From positions 186,001-250,000 of the forward strand of contig JALIZF010001516.1 in assembly GCA_029948255.1 (NCBI GenBank): a stretch of DNA of 64,000 nucleotides. The letters are read 5' to 3'. The translations under genes and the position numbers were made by a program. This DNA is from Telmatactis stephensoni (lineage: Eukaryota > Cnidaria > Anthozoa > Actiniaria > Isophelliidae). The first letter of the stretch is position 1. Every line of letters begins with the position of its first letter. The notes below the pieces were generated by a model, which worked only from the letters and a program-made list of their open reading frames with translations, had not been told where the DNA came from and ran no database searches. This document shows positions 44,501-57,500 of this stretch, piece after piece.

Positions 44501-47500
44501 ACCTGCAAGCGCTGAATTGTGCTCAAATGTGCTGAGTTGTCGGTAATTTAATGCAAAATAATTTTCGAGCAAAGAGGGAGAACGAAACTTCAATTTCAAC
44601 AACAACTTTAATTCCAACAAAATCGACCTAGTTAGGAATACGTAGAGTAGTAATTTATTAAAATTACATTAAGGAGGCTTCTCTTGTGCTCAACCGGTCA
44701 ACTTGAAACGGCTGTAGTTCTTATATGAAAGCACCCACAGTTATGAACTTTCGTAAACTTACTACATAAAGACTGAAGTTTTTAATGGTATGTGTTTTGT
44801 TGACATCGGGGTTACCATAGCGACGAAACAATGGCGTCACCGTTTTCGATCCCAAGTAATTTTACGAGTTTTTCGACCTAAACTTTTAAAACGACATACA
44901 AGGCGTTAATATTTAGGACTTTGGCTAGCAGTATACGAATTTTGGAGAGATTCGTATAAACGGATTTTGAATTATTCGAGGCGCAATATTTTAACACCCA
45001 AAATCACAAATTCTTGTCAGTTTCGATTCAATAATTATAAAAGCAAAGCAGCATGCAGGGTTGGTGCTACTCCTTGAAATCCTTGAAAAGCCCTGGAATT
45101 GAAAACACGTTTTCAAGTGCACTGGAAAAGCCCTTGAAAATAGGAAAAACTCTAAAATCCTGGAATACTCCTTGAATCTGATGCAAACTTTGTTATTTCT
45201 AACTTTCCTATCAAAATGAATCGATAAAAATGAAAATTTATTGAAGAGTTTCTGTTTACTTGCACGAGGCTTTTTTTCCCGGGCTTGCATTGTAACTTTG
45301 GGGTTCCTGTGTTATGCTTGCTGCGCGCGCACGCTTTACATCCATTTATTTGGCCATTGAATCAATATTCATGCCGCCGCTACACGAGCAATTTTTTGCT
45401 TGCACAGGCGACGCGATTTTTAAATCGCCAACGCACGAGAAATCGCACGTGTAGCCACTCTTGCACAGGCGACGCTGACAGCTGAAAAAAATCGCCAAAC
45501 AAAGTTGCGAGAAATTAATTGAGTTGAATTTTTCGCAACGTATTCGTGGACTTTGTCGCTCGTGTAGCCACTCTGCAACTTTTCCTTGCACTCGCGACGC
45601 GACTAAAGTTTAATTCAGCCAATAAGGTGCAGAGAATGCAAACGAGGCTTGGGTCCTTTTCAAAATGGCGGATATAATAATAAATAAAGTATATAGAAGA
45701 AAATCCCGACATTATAAAGTATTCTAACGGAAAAGAAGCAGAAGTTGAAGGAAAACCCGAGGGAGCATTTAGGTAATATATTCACCACTTGTTCTTCAAT
45801 TCTTCCAGATTATTTTGACCGACAAAACCACAATTTGTTTATTTATATTATTGGAATTTGTAATATGAATTGATGTTTACAAAATAAACTTATTCTTTGC
45901 CAATATTTTTGATATCTGTGAATGCGGTACTACAGTCGTTTCAATTTGACCGGTCAAGCACAAGAGAAAATGGAAGCTAATATTAATACTAAATAAAACA
46001 AGACGCTCAATTCCCATTTATAGCAAGTTTGATTTCCATAGAGCTGTTGATAACATAGAACTTAACATCGAGCACTATATTTGTTGCAGCTGTTTCAATA
46101 TGGATGATTACTGCAGAATTCAAACAATGTGAACAATTGCAGAAACGTTCATCTGAAAGCGTCAAAAACATAACAAAGGCTATTGAAAATGCCAAGGAAA
46201 TATTGAAAAACGTAACAGAAGCAGCTGAAGCAGTACAGGCGGTAAGACCTTATACACAAATGACTCCTGACATTCACGCTAGCCGCAGCTTTTATCTTTA
46301 ATGGTTTTTTTTGGTTATACGTTACCGCATGACAGATCCCTTACCCTGGATTCAGAGAACTTTTCGTTTATCGCAATTAGAAGCTTTGTAAACCTCTTAC
46401 ACTTTAGCAATTCCACAAACTCAGAGTCACTGAGGGACTTATATTCTATAGCTTTGCTATCTGGTTGGTTGGTTGGTTGGTTGGTTGGTTGCCATTGTTT
46501 GTTCGTTTGTTTGCTTGCTTGCTTGCTTGCTTTGGTTAGTTAGTTAGTTTGTTTGTTGGTTTGTTTGTTGGTTGGTTGGTTGCCATGGTTTGTTCGTTTG
46601 TTTGTTTGCTTGCTTGATTGCTTGCTTGCTTGCTAATCTGACTGGCTGGCTGGCTGGCTTCAAGTTGGTTGGCTGGTTTCTGGTTGGTTGGCTCAGGTTG
46701 GTCACTTTATTGTGTTTTTTTTTTAATCTGATTCTTTTCGACTTTAATTAAATCACAGGCATTCGACGAAATCCATAGTTATTCATGGGGCGAAGTCGTA
46801 ATATCATCAGCGGAAAAGATAAAAGAAATGATGAGCGATGCGTCTATTGCCAAACAAACAGATGAAAACACCCAAAAGATTATAAGCGATATTCAGGTTA
46901 GCTAAAAATATGACCTGTTAAACTTCATCACATTATAACCATCCTGTGACATAGATGAGAGCATGATTTACATGGACAGAGAAGTATTATCATAAAATTA
47001 TACACAAGTAGTATATGTTAAGAACCGCTCAAGCCCCCATCCCCCTCATTACATCGTTGTTAATGAGACTCCTCCTCTCTCCCACGAATTATGCAAATGA
47101 AGACGAATGCCTATTGTTCTCTGACTTGTAATCGATCTCTTTTCCACAGCGAAACCAAACGTCTCCATTTTTGTGGTTACTGGCTTTATGCCAGTAACAC
47201 ACTATGTCATGGGCTTCAAAGGTGCGTGCGTGCGTGTGTAATTCGGAAATTCCCGAAGTAGAGCCGAATTGTTAAGCCGAAAGATATGGGAACTTCATGC
47301 GCCCTTCCGAGGGTGTTTAAGTCGATAATCAAATATGGGCTTTGTGGTTATAAAATATATCTCTTCAGACCAAATTGTTCAGTTTAGTTCATAAATATAT
47401 CTGTAAGGGAAACGTTTGATCAATTTTCGATAAACGTAGTATTGACGAAGCCGTTCGGAATGAAAGATATGCGAACCTCGTGCGCCCGTCCGAGGGTGTT

Positions 47501-50500
47501 TAAGTCGATTAATGATAATCAATATGGGCTTTGTGGTTATAAAATATATATTTCTTTATACCAAATTGTTCACTTTAGTTCATAAATATATCTGTAAGGG
47601 AAACGTTTCACAAATTTTCGATAAACATGGCGTTGACGAAGCCGTTCCGAATGAAATAGGAAACCCTAGGTTTAGAAATAGAAAACAATAGGTCTCATTG
47701 CCCCGGCACGATGGCGCCGGATTGTTTAATATTCGATGCTAAAAGCCATGTTGTGGTTTTCGTTAACGATTAGTTATAGTTGCTTGGGGTCCAAAATATG
47801 ACCCGCTCGTATTTTTGACGATTTCTGCTTTAAAGTCTGCCTTTTGTAAAATTCAACGCCTTTCCGTTCCGCCTCTGCCCCCGTTTAGTGTATCTTTTGC
47901 CGTTTATTATTCATATACGTGGGGGTTTCACTGTTTGCATGAATATTGGACGGTTTCTCTCTCAGTAAAAGTGTTCGTGAGTGTGATAAATGTTTTTCGA
48001 ATAAACACGAATGCCATGATATCTGGTATGTCCTATATGCCTGTCATTAAAGTATTTACATTTGGTCATCTGGCACTTCTAATAATCTTTAATTGGGCAC
48101 AAGGTGAATGGGTCGAATTTGTGTCGCTGTGTGTAAAGATGTAAAGATTACTGTCATGACAGTCCTCGGTGTGTGTGTGTGTGTGTGTTGGGGGGGGGGG
48201 GGTCTGCCCTTTAGATGTTAATCTTCGATCGATATATTCAAACATAGAAATTTATCGAAAATAAAATAAATCACATCTTTTACCTGTATTTTAGTGTTCT
48301 ATTGCATTCTTTGTGGTTTTTGGATGGTTTGGTGCATTTTAAGGCGATTTAGAGGAGGAAATGGGAATGCATTGCATTTCCCAAAGCAGTCAGTTTTTCC
48401 AAGATAGTTGTTGACATATCATTCTTTGTCCTCATGTTTTTGCATTTTCGTTTCTTTATCTATATTTAGATTTGAGGCCAGTAACCACATGGCCTCATAG
48501 AGGTCTATTTTTGTATTTGTTGGACTTGGCCGGTAGTCCACAAATTAAGGCACTTGATCTTTCTCGTACTGTCAGCCATCTCGTGATACTCTATAGACCA
48601 ATAAAAATCAGCTTTCGCGATTTGTTTTCAAGTCTTATGATATCTCAGCATAGTTTTCGACTGCAGCCTGATATAGCTCTTCAACTCGGAAGAACAATAG
48701 GCATTCGACTTCATTTGCATAATTTGTGGGGGAGGGGAAGGGGTGTTATTAACAACGATTCGCAAGTGATTCGCAATCATTCGTAATGAGGGAGGAGGGG
48801 GGCTTGAGCGGTCCTTAAGGACGTTCGCGGGAAAATGCAAATAAATGAAAAATCGCTGCAATTTAGCATGTTGATAAATCATCATGAAACTCATCAAATA
48901 AGGCCAAAAAAGTTGGGGGTCACCGTTAAATTTCGAGAGCTACATCACTGAGAAGTTGGCCATTTTTGCTCTTTGCAGAGCCTTCTTCACGAAGCATAAA
49001 GTAAAGAGAACGAAAATTTGTTTTCCATGAAAAAATCACCGGACATAGTAAAAAAGGTACAAGAATGTTTCTCCAACTATCCATCTGTTTAAAAAAACGT
49101 TATTTAGATGCCGTATCAAAAAAGCAAGTTATTTTTTAGGCAACAACAAGTAATGGTCTCCAACAAAATTGTCGCATTCTTTCGAATTCGTGGATCAAAA
49201 TTAGGCAGAAAATGTCATTTTTCGGTACGAAAAATAAATGTCGATTTTCTGAAAAACTAACAGGATGTTGATATTTAGTAGCTCTTCAAAATGAGAAAAT
49301 AAAAAATGGGGGTCACCGTTAATTTTGAAGAGATATTCACCGTCAAAAACTGGATCCGTGATGACCGTGACAAGCCAAGTCCATCGCCATCTTGAAATCC
49401 GAGTGGAGACTGGGTTTCGTGGGTTCCTTTTTTGTCTTTTTCTTTCTTTTTTCTGCGCTTTTTCAACCCAAATAATTTTTTTTAACCTTGAATTTCCATT
49501 ATTTTAATTTTTCTTACAAGCTTGAACAATTTCCTCTTCAAAAATAGAAAAAAAGAAATTATCGAAAAAATATTGTTTTACGGCCGCCATCTTGGATTTA
49601 GTTGAGTGCGCGCGCTAGCCTGCGCAGTAAAAGTGCGCGTGAACAATGCCCGCGAACGTTCTTAATATACTACTCATACAACTTTATAATTAATGGGCTA
49701 CCTGTGGTAGGCTCAGTCTAAAATTACCCTTTTTTTGTCTTTTTTTCCTGACTTCGTCTCGAGAAATGGTCAATATTGCGCAATACTCATTACGTAATTC
49801 CTGGTAATGCTTTGCGCGTGCGTGGTTCGAGAAGAGATCAGACAGAAGGTCCGCCATTAGAGATGACATTTCGAAGTACGTTTTTGGCCTTTTTTTCGGT
49901 ATTATTGTTGTTCTTTCCATATGTTAGATAGAATTACCGTTTACAAATCTAGAGGAGATTTCTATATTTTGCTAATTCATAGAAGATTTTAAAGCTTGAT
50001 CCATCGTACTTGAAATATAAAGACCCGAGAACGCCGGAAAACCTAACCAAAGCATCCAAGAATCTATCGGAAACCACTCACAGTTCCATTAGATTTAGTA
50101 CTTTTATTGTCAATAATATATTTAAGAAATATACACGGAAATAAAGCTTTTTTTTTCAAAGTCTAATGTTTTGAACAGTGATATTTTCATGTGCATGATC
50201 GAGAAAGAATACCAGTCAAGAAAATTACACGCATCATAAATAAATCCAGGAAAATAAGGTATTTATTGAGATCGTATATAAGCACACAAGTCCCACAGTC
50301 CTCATGGATACACAGTTATATCAGTAATAATAATAATGAACATTCCAGTATAAGGACTGATCATAAGAGTAATTTAAGGAAGACTGGGCGAAAATTACAT
50401 GAAATGGATATTTAATTTGGATCATATGTAAAGTGAAATTAGCAAGGAATAATCTCAATCCAGTATGCTTAATAAAGAGTATAGTACATGATTCTCATAC

Positions 50501-53500
50501 ATACAAGGAAAACTACAAGTCATCTGTTAAAAAACTGAATTTGAATCACCGAGTGAATCATTCCAATTTTATTCTTTCAGGTGATATAGAAACAAATCCT
50601 GGTTGTTGAGGTCATACCCTCAACAAGGTTTTAATTGTGTTTTTCCCGCCGTCCCGTCCCACGTGTGTGTTTGCTAACCGGCTAACCTTGCGGTCGTGTT
50701 TTGTATGCATGCATGTATGTGTTTTGTGTGGTGAGTGTGAATTTCCCGCGTTGCCGTGCTCTCATCAATTGGTGAGTTTGTATTGCTTTGCTTGCTTGCA
50801 TTTCGTTCATGTATCGTAACGCTATGTTCTTTATTGTAGGATTTTACTGTTTTCTTTGTTTTATACCGTGTTTGTGCCCGCGTGTAAAACCTTTTGATCA
50901 AGAATTTAAGTAACCATTGTCACACTCGTCAACCACCGCTACACTGGTGCTATTGATCCCATTAAGACTATCAAGCACCTTATAGTCAAGACAATGTGCT
51001 ATTGTTTGGGTTGAATGCAGGTACCCAGTGTGTAGCTATGTCCCTTACATCACTAATATTTGCCCACATGTACTGAAACAGTATTTCATCATCAATGGAC
51101 TTAGATCAAATAATGAACATTGGTAATGAACTGTATGGTAGTTCATCTAGACTGTCCCGACAAAAATTTTTTAATGTTAACAGAAGTACCTGAAATATTT
51201 TCCATATGCAATACTACCTATAAACTTGACTACAGTCCAAGCTACAGTGGTACTATTCATGACTATAAATCGTACACTAGAAACTTTTGATTACTACTGT
51301 ACATCATTGGTGAATACAATGCAGTCTTTAATCACACAAAATTATATCTCATTCATAATAACAATTGGTTGTAGTACTGTGGTCATGTACTATACCTCAG
51401 ATGGTAAAAACTATTTGATTCACATGCTAGAAATGCAATTGCTATGCCTCACACTCAAGGAATCTGTGTCCTTTATTAGAATGCTGCTGTGCTATATCAA
51501 TTTGTATTCTCTTTGTTTTTCTCTGATAAAATCTACCCGGTATTTGGAATTCAGAAACTTTAAGCTCAATTGTTGAACATGGAACAAAATTCCACAGTTC
51601 ACTTAATAATACATCTGCTGAACAGCCTATAATTAGATGCACATATGCCAATAGCCACAGGTAGCCAAGTAACGCTGGCGATCAGCGTCTAGTTATATTA
51701 ACAACTTTAAAAAAAATTAACAAAATCATGTGTCAATTTCAGTCGATCTGTGGATATACATGTGCCAAAATTTCAAACTAAAATCTACGTATTGAGGCGA
51801 AATGTTTATTTATTAGAATTCATGTTACGCGATTTGGTTCATATTGCGATATATTGTTTTATATTGCAGGCATACATAGATGCAAAAACATTGGATACCA
51901 CTAATGTAGAAAATAAAAGAGCGTTGAGTGACCTACAGATATCATTTAATGCAGCGCTTGATATTATTCCCGCCACTTTAAGCTGCCATGCTTCTAGAGG
52001 TGAGATGTTTACACTTGTAGATTCTTGCTTACTTGCTTGTAGATTCTTGCTTCTGAACAATGCTATCAACTAATCCAAATAATGAGCATAAAAGTCCTTG
52101 TAATTTTTTACAATTTAGAATAAAAGTTTAAGATACCAAATTACTTTTTTCGAAAATTTGGGTTCGACATTTCTACACTTTCATACTGTTTTTCACACAA
52201 AAAGCTAAAAGCACATTCAAATTTCCGAGTATCAGAGCAGCCTGGGACGAGGCATGCCGTGACGTCAAACACGGGACCGACGCTTGTTTGATGCTGAAGG
52301 ATTGTATGTTGTTTTGTTGGTTGTGGTAGGAAAATGGCGAGTAATAACGAAAACAAGAGAAAAAACAAGAAAACTTTGATCTTTTGTGACAACTTGTATA
52401 CTTTTACTGCAATGTCTTGGTCGATGAGTCCCGTGTTTGACGTCACAGAAAAGCCCGGCTTAGTCCACAGTGAGCTTCGGAAAATTTTCAACAGGAAGCC
52501 CAAATATATGTTTTTCGACGTCTTTCGGCGGGAATAAAACTTACGTAGCGTCATAATTTGCGATTCAGATTTGCGAAAATATTTTTTTCAGCATCTTAAA
52601 CTTTTATTCTAAATTGTAAAAAATTACATGTTACAAGGACTTTAACTTTGATATATGACTTATTTGAATCTGCTTTCGCAATCCGAAACAGCTAGCGTCA
52701 AGTCAAGTTAGATAGGCACACTAGCTTCCAACAACACGAATCGGAGCGTTTAAGGAAATGAATCGCTTTGGATTTAAAGTCAGAATAGTTTGCTTTTCAA
52801 TTTTTACGTTTCTCAGCGTGTCGCAGTCCCATCGTCAGGAATAGCGGTCATTATGAGCCCGCAATAGAGGTCAGGAGGTTTAATTTCACAAGTAACCTAA
52901 GCTCTGTGTCAGTGAACTATAAGAGAATGTATGGGGTTTTTCAATACAACATTTTCAATAAAAAATATTCGAATAAAATTTACCTTTCTTACATGGTGTC
53001 GTTGTGTCGATGTGTGACTCATCTTGTACCGGCGCGTGACATCCCCTCTATCGGGGCGTGACCCCCTGCACCGGCTTTCAACGGTGACACCGGGCGCAGA
53101 ACCGCTATTTTCATACTACTCAAACGCAACTCGAACTTCAAAGTCAATTTACATATTGACCAATCTTTGTCACAAAATTGAAAATAACACGACACTATAT
53201 AAACCCAAAATGCATGGTTTTACAACTACAGTATGCTCCTGCTTTGCTAGAAAAACTCGAGGCCATGAGCCATGCAAAAAAAAAGTTGGAACATAAAATC
53301 TGAAAAAAACTGCCATTACACCACCCGAAAACTCAAGGCAAAAATATGGCGGCAAATTTGAATAACTATTGTTTTATACTGACTAGCCTCTCATTCATGT
53401 GAAAACGCTTTTGCGTTTCCAAGTGAACACGAGGCTAGTCAGTCCAAAACAACAGTTATTCAAATTTGCCGCCATATTTCGATTCGGTCAATAGTGAGGA

Positions 53501-54498
53501 CAGCAAGTAAGAGTTAATTACCGAGAACCGAGGCTTTTAGCCATATACATGTATATGGATAAAAGCCGAGGTTCGAGGTAATTAACTGGCTTATTATATG
53601 ATTGAGGAGGTTTTCACACTAAAACAATCCCAAATGACATTAACTATCTGATCACTGTTTCTGAATTCCCAGAAGAAAATCTTAAACAATTGCTTTTCAA
53701 TTCTATTCACGGTGAAGTTAACGAACACTATTATAACAGACAAAACGATTTTTTGTTGATAAGTTTCCATCAGTTAGCTCAGTAGTATAGAGGTTAAAGG
53801 CGGGTATAGGTGTGCAGAAGGTCTCGGGTTCGAACCCTAAAGTCATTTCTCAAGAGATCTTTTTTCACCAAAATTGGTTACTTGGTGTATGATTTCGGGG
53901 CTCAGTAGAAAATTTCTAAGTCTAACATCCAAATTAAGATGACCTAGGGAAGTATGGGGCGAGGGCAATATCTGTATATTGCCCTCATACGAGGGCAATA
54001 TCTGTATAATGCCCTCGTAGGAGGGCAATATCTGTATAATGCCCTTGAATTCATAATGACTAGGGAAATACGCGATATAAAGCCCTACAAATAACAAAGA
54101 AAACCAACTCAATCATATAATAAATCTTAATAGTCCCCTTCACAGTTCCCTGCGCCATCTTGAAAGGTAGCCGTGCCGTTGAATCGAAGCGAGAGGAACG
54201 GTGAGCGTGCAATGATAGTTACCTTTTTAACACCTAGGACAATGATTCACAGATCTCTAACACAGCAAGCTCACCGTTCGTCTTGCTTCGATGCAAAAGC
54301 ATGGCTACCTTTCAAGATGGCACAGAAAACTGTGAAGAGGACTATTTAAATGTCATTTTTTTAAATTTTATGTTTAGTGTGTACTGTCTTATACTCTGCG
54401 ACTTGTGTCTTTATTTTGTCCATACTATATTTAAGTGGAATGATAAAATTACACTAGCTCGTTGCAACCGTTTCTGTACACTATGCCTGACCTGTATT

Positions 54499-54543
<45 letters not shown>

Positions 54544-57500
54544 TGGACTCATTGTGGTCCAGTACTCTGGAACTCGTCCTCAAGCTATTAGAGACTGTGC
54601 TAGTATAGACATTCTTAAGACATTTCTTAAGAGGCATATATAATTAGTCGATGAGTGATTTATATTTCACATGCATGATATTATAATTTTTATCGTTATA
54701 TTATTAATATTAATAATTTATTTAATTGATTTCAATGATATCTTTGATATTATATATATAGCGATGAATTTTAGATTGATTTTCAACGATTAACATTAAT
54801 ATGTAGTTATACTGATCTTTTTCAATTTTATGCATCAGCGCTTTGGGCAGTCTGTGTAAAAGCGCTTTATACACAAAAATATTCGTTTGAAAATCGAATA
54901 ATCAGGCATAGCTAGAAATCATCATTATTATTAAATTATTATTATTATTATTATTATTTGTTATTTATCTCAAGGTGAAACCCGCTGACCTCTATTGCGG
55001 GCTCAGAATAGCCTCTATTGCTAGCAATGGGTCAAATAGTGCGCGCTAGCTATTTCAAAATCCAGCGTGCATGTAAAGATCGTTGTACTCAAGAAGATCC
55101 GTGTTACGGATCGAAACTCCTATATGTAAAAACATCAAAAAAGTCACAAATTTCCCTACACGCCTTGTTACCAAGGGCGAACTGGAATATTGAAAGGATT
55201 AGTAAAAGTCGCTATGATAAATAAATGAGAAATAAGGACCCACCAATACCAACGATTATCTCTAGCTGACTCAGTAGTTCAGATGGCAGAGCCCAAAAAT
55301 GTAACCCAAAGGACTTGGGTTCGAGTCCCTCTTGAGTAAGAGGCTTTTTCTCTGTCTCTGGTAGAGCGTGCAAACTTTCCTTGTTTTTCACTCAATGAAA
55401 CTCTTATTGTTTAAACAGAAAACAGTATAGACGTTTACAGTCTTTACAGGAGTGATCTAATACATATTTTGGTGATTTTAGGAAAAATATTCGGTGATTT
55501 TAAAGAAAAGTGTGGAAAGGGTCTGCAGTCTTTCAAAGCTGCGTATAAAAGCGCTCAAGACAAGTTCGGTGACGATTCCCAAAAATGTATAAACAGAGTC
55601 TCAGGAGATCTGCTCGTAACGGTGGGTGACGTAATAAGATCAATTATATAACAAATAAATTGAAACTTGAAACTTTTTCAGCTTGAGGTTTAATTTAAGT
55701 ACGAAGCGAAAGAAAGTTGGTTTATAGACGCAAGCTATTTTCAGAACTAGGGCAGTAAGAGCTTTTCTGTGATTGGTTCAAAACCGCTGAAATATATACA
55801 ACGACCGATTTTCACTGGCGTTCTCCGTATTTCGCAACGCGGTTTATAATCTGATATGTGGTGAGTGACCACCACAGGACGCCCAAAGAGCAAATAGACC
55901 GACTTATGGAATCTGTCCAAGGAAAATAATAATAATAATTCAGTGGTGTTTTCATATTTGTTGTGGAAAATATTCTCATCTTAGTTCCTGGCTTAATAAA
56001 ACAGCTTTTTAATTAAGCACTTGATTGAATGCTCTTGGTTGGTGTAACTATGATATTTCTTATTCTGACAGATAGATGAAATGCAAAAAGCGTGGAATAA
56101 TTGGGTTGCAATGCCAAACAAAACAGAAAAAGTTGAGCCTATTTGCTTAATGAACAACCGTCTCGTAAAGATGTTTGTCCAAAATATGGTAAATAAGGGG
56201 GTGACAGATCCACAAAAGATTGCAAACGAGGCCGGGTTAAGGGCAGATGATCTAGATGAGATTAAGGCTGTTGTAGACAAGTTTACCAAAGACAAAAGCT
56301 CTGACACCAACAACTTGGTAAATGATGCTGAGAGTCTACCTTCTGCTGGAGAGAAAAAAGATAGTAATGGTTAGTTGTGTACATAATACTAATATCAGAT
56401 ATTTTACACTATTTTCCATCTGAGCTCAGTAGAGTCCAAATATGAGCACATTAAGTGCCCATAACATCAAACAGTTTACTGTATAATTGGATGTTATTGA
56501 AAGAAATGTCTGCAACATTTGTTGTCTTCGGTAATTATTGGCGAAACGAGAAGTTTGGGCAAACTAAAGCACACCATTTTATCAATATATACAACGAGCT
56601 CTGAAATTCTAGCCGGCTTATACAATGAAATTAAAAACTGAACACAATTTGATTTTCTACAACGCTTGCCGAGAAAGTCCAAGGATGAAACATAAACTTT
56701 TCCGCTAATATCTCAAGTCATATTTCTTGATGAACGAAGCTAAGATGTTCTTGTTGATCTGGTAGAAAACCAAGGCGACCTGAACTTGTGAAGTAATTGA
56801 GCCTGTACTGACCACGAAGCAGCAGCACTCAAGTTCGGCCAATTTCCTTATTTTGTCCAGTTATTCTCCATTTCCTTTGTACAGTCAGTTGAAGTTAATT
56901 GAAGCAATAAAAAAAAAAACACTTTTGGGACCTCTTTTCTATCTTGAGATTTCCAATTTTCAACATGCTCGCTTTGACGAAAACGGCTTTCTGGTTGCAA
57001 ACCTTCCTCATTTAAAGACCTTGAAGAGTTCATTTAGCTGTCTAGAGTTTTAGTTATCGTTTCAGTTTTCGAAAAGACGTAGTTTGTCTTACTGAACAAA
57101 TTAAGAAAAAAGAATTTAGTTGAAATACACTCCAGCGTTTTTGAAAGAACGTGACTACACATGACAACACGAAATCAGTTTGTGCATAATTAGGAAAAAA
57201 ACCCGGTTTTTAATTCCTTACTAGTCACGTTTGGTAAAGCAAAGTCGCGAAATGAAAAAGCATTTTTTCAGAAAATGCTAAAACTGAGCTCAGACGGATA
57301 TTAAATAACTTATTAGACAGCATATAAGTGCCGTATGGCTGAATGTTTTACTAGTCATCTGTTTTTTGGCTCACTGTGGGACTCAAAAGATATAGAGCCA
57401 TACCACAGGCGTACCATCTTCCCAATTTGTGGTTTGGGCTTCCTGTGTCACGGTCGAATAGCCGTTGATTTCAAACAAGCTGAAATGTACACAGGTAGCC

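Noticed and set aside
52334..52537. Gene starting MASNNENKRKNKK
   Set aside because: It lies wholly within the TIR element 52092-52643 and matches its inverted inner arms.
53961..54046. CRISPR-like array
   Set aside because: Spacers are 4 bp and the host is an animal; it is a tandem hairpin repeat.
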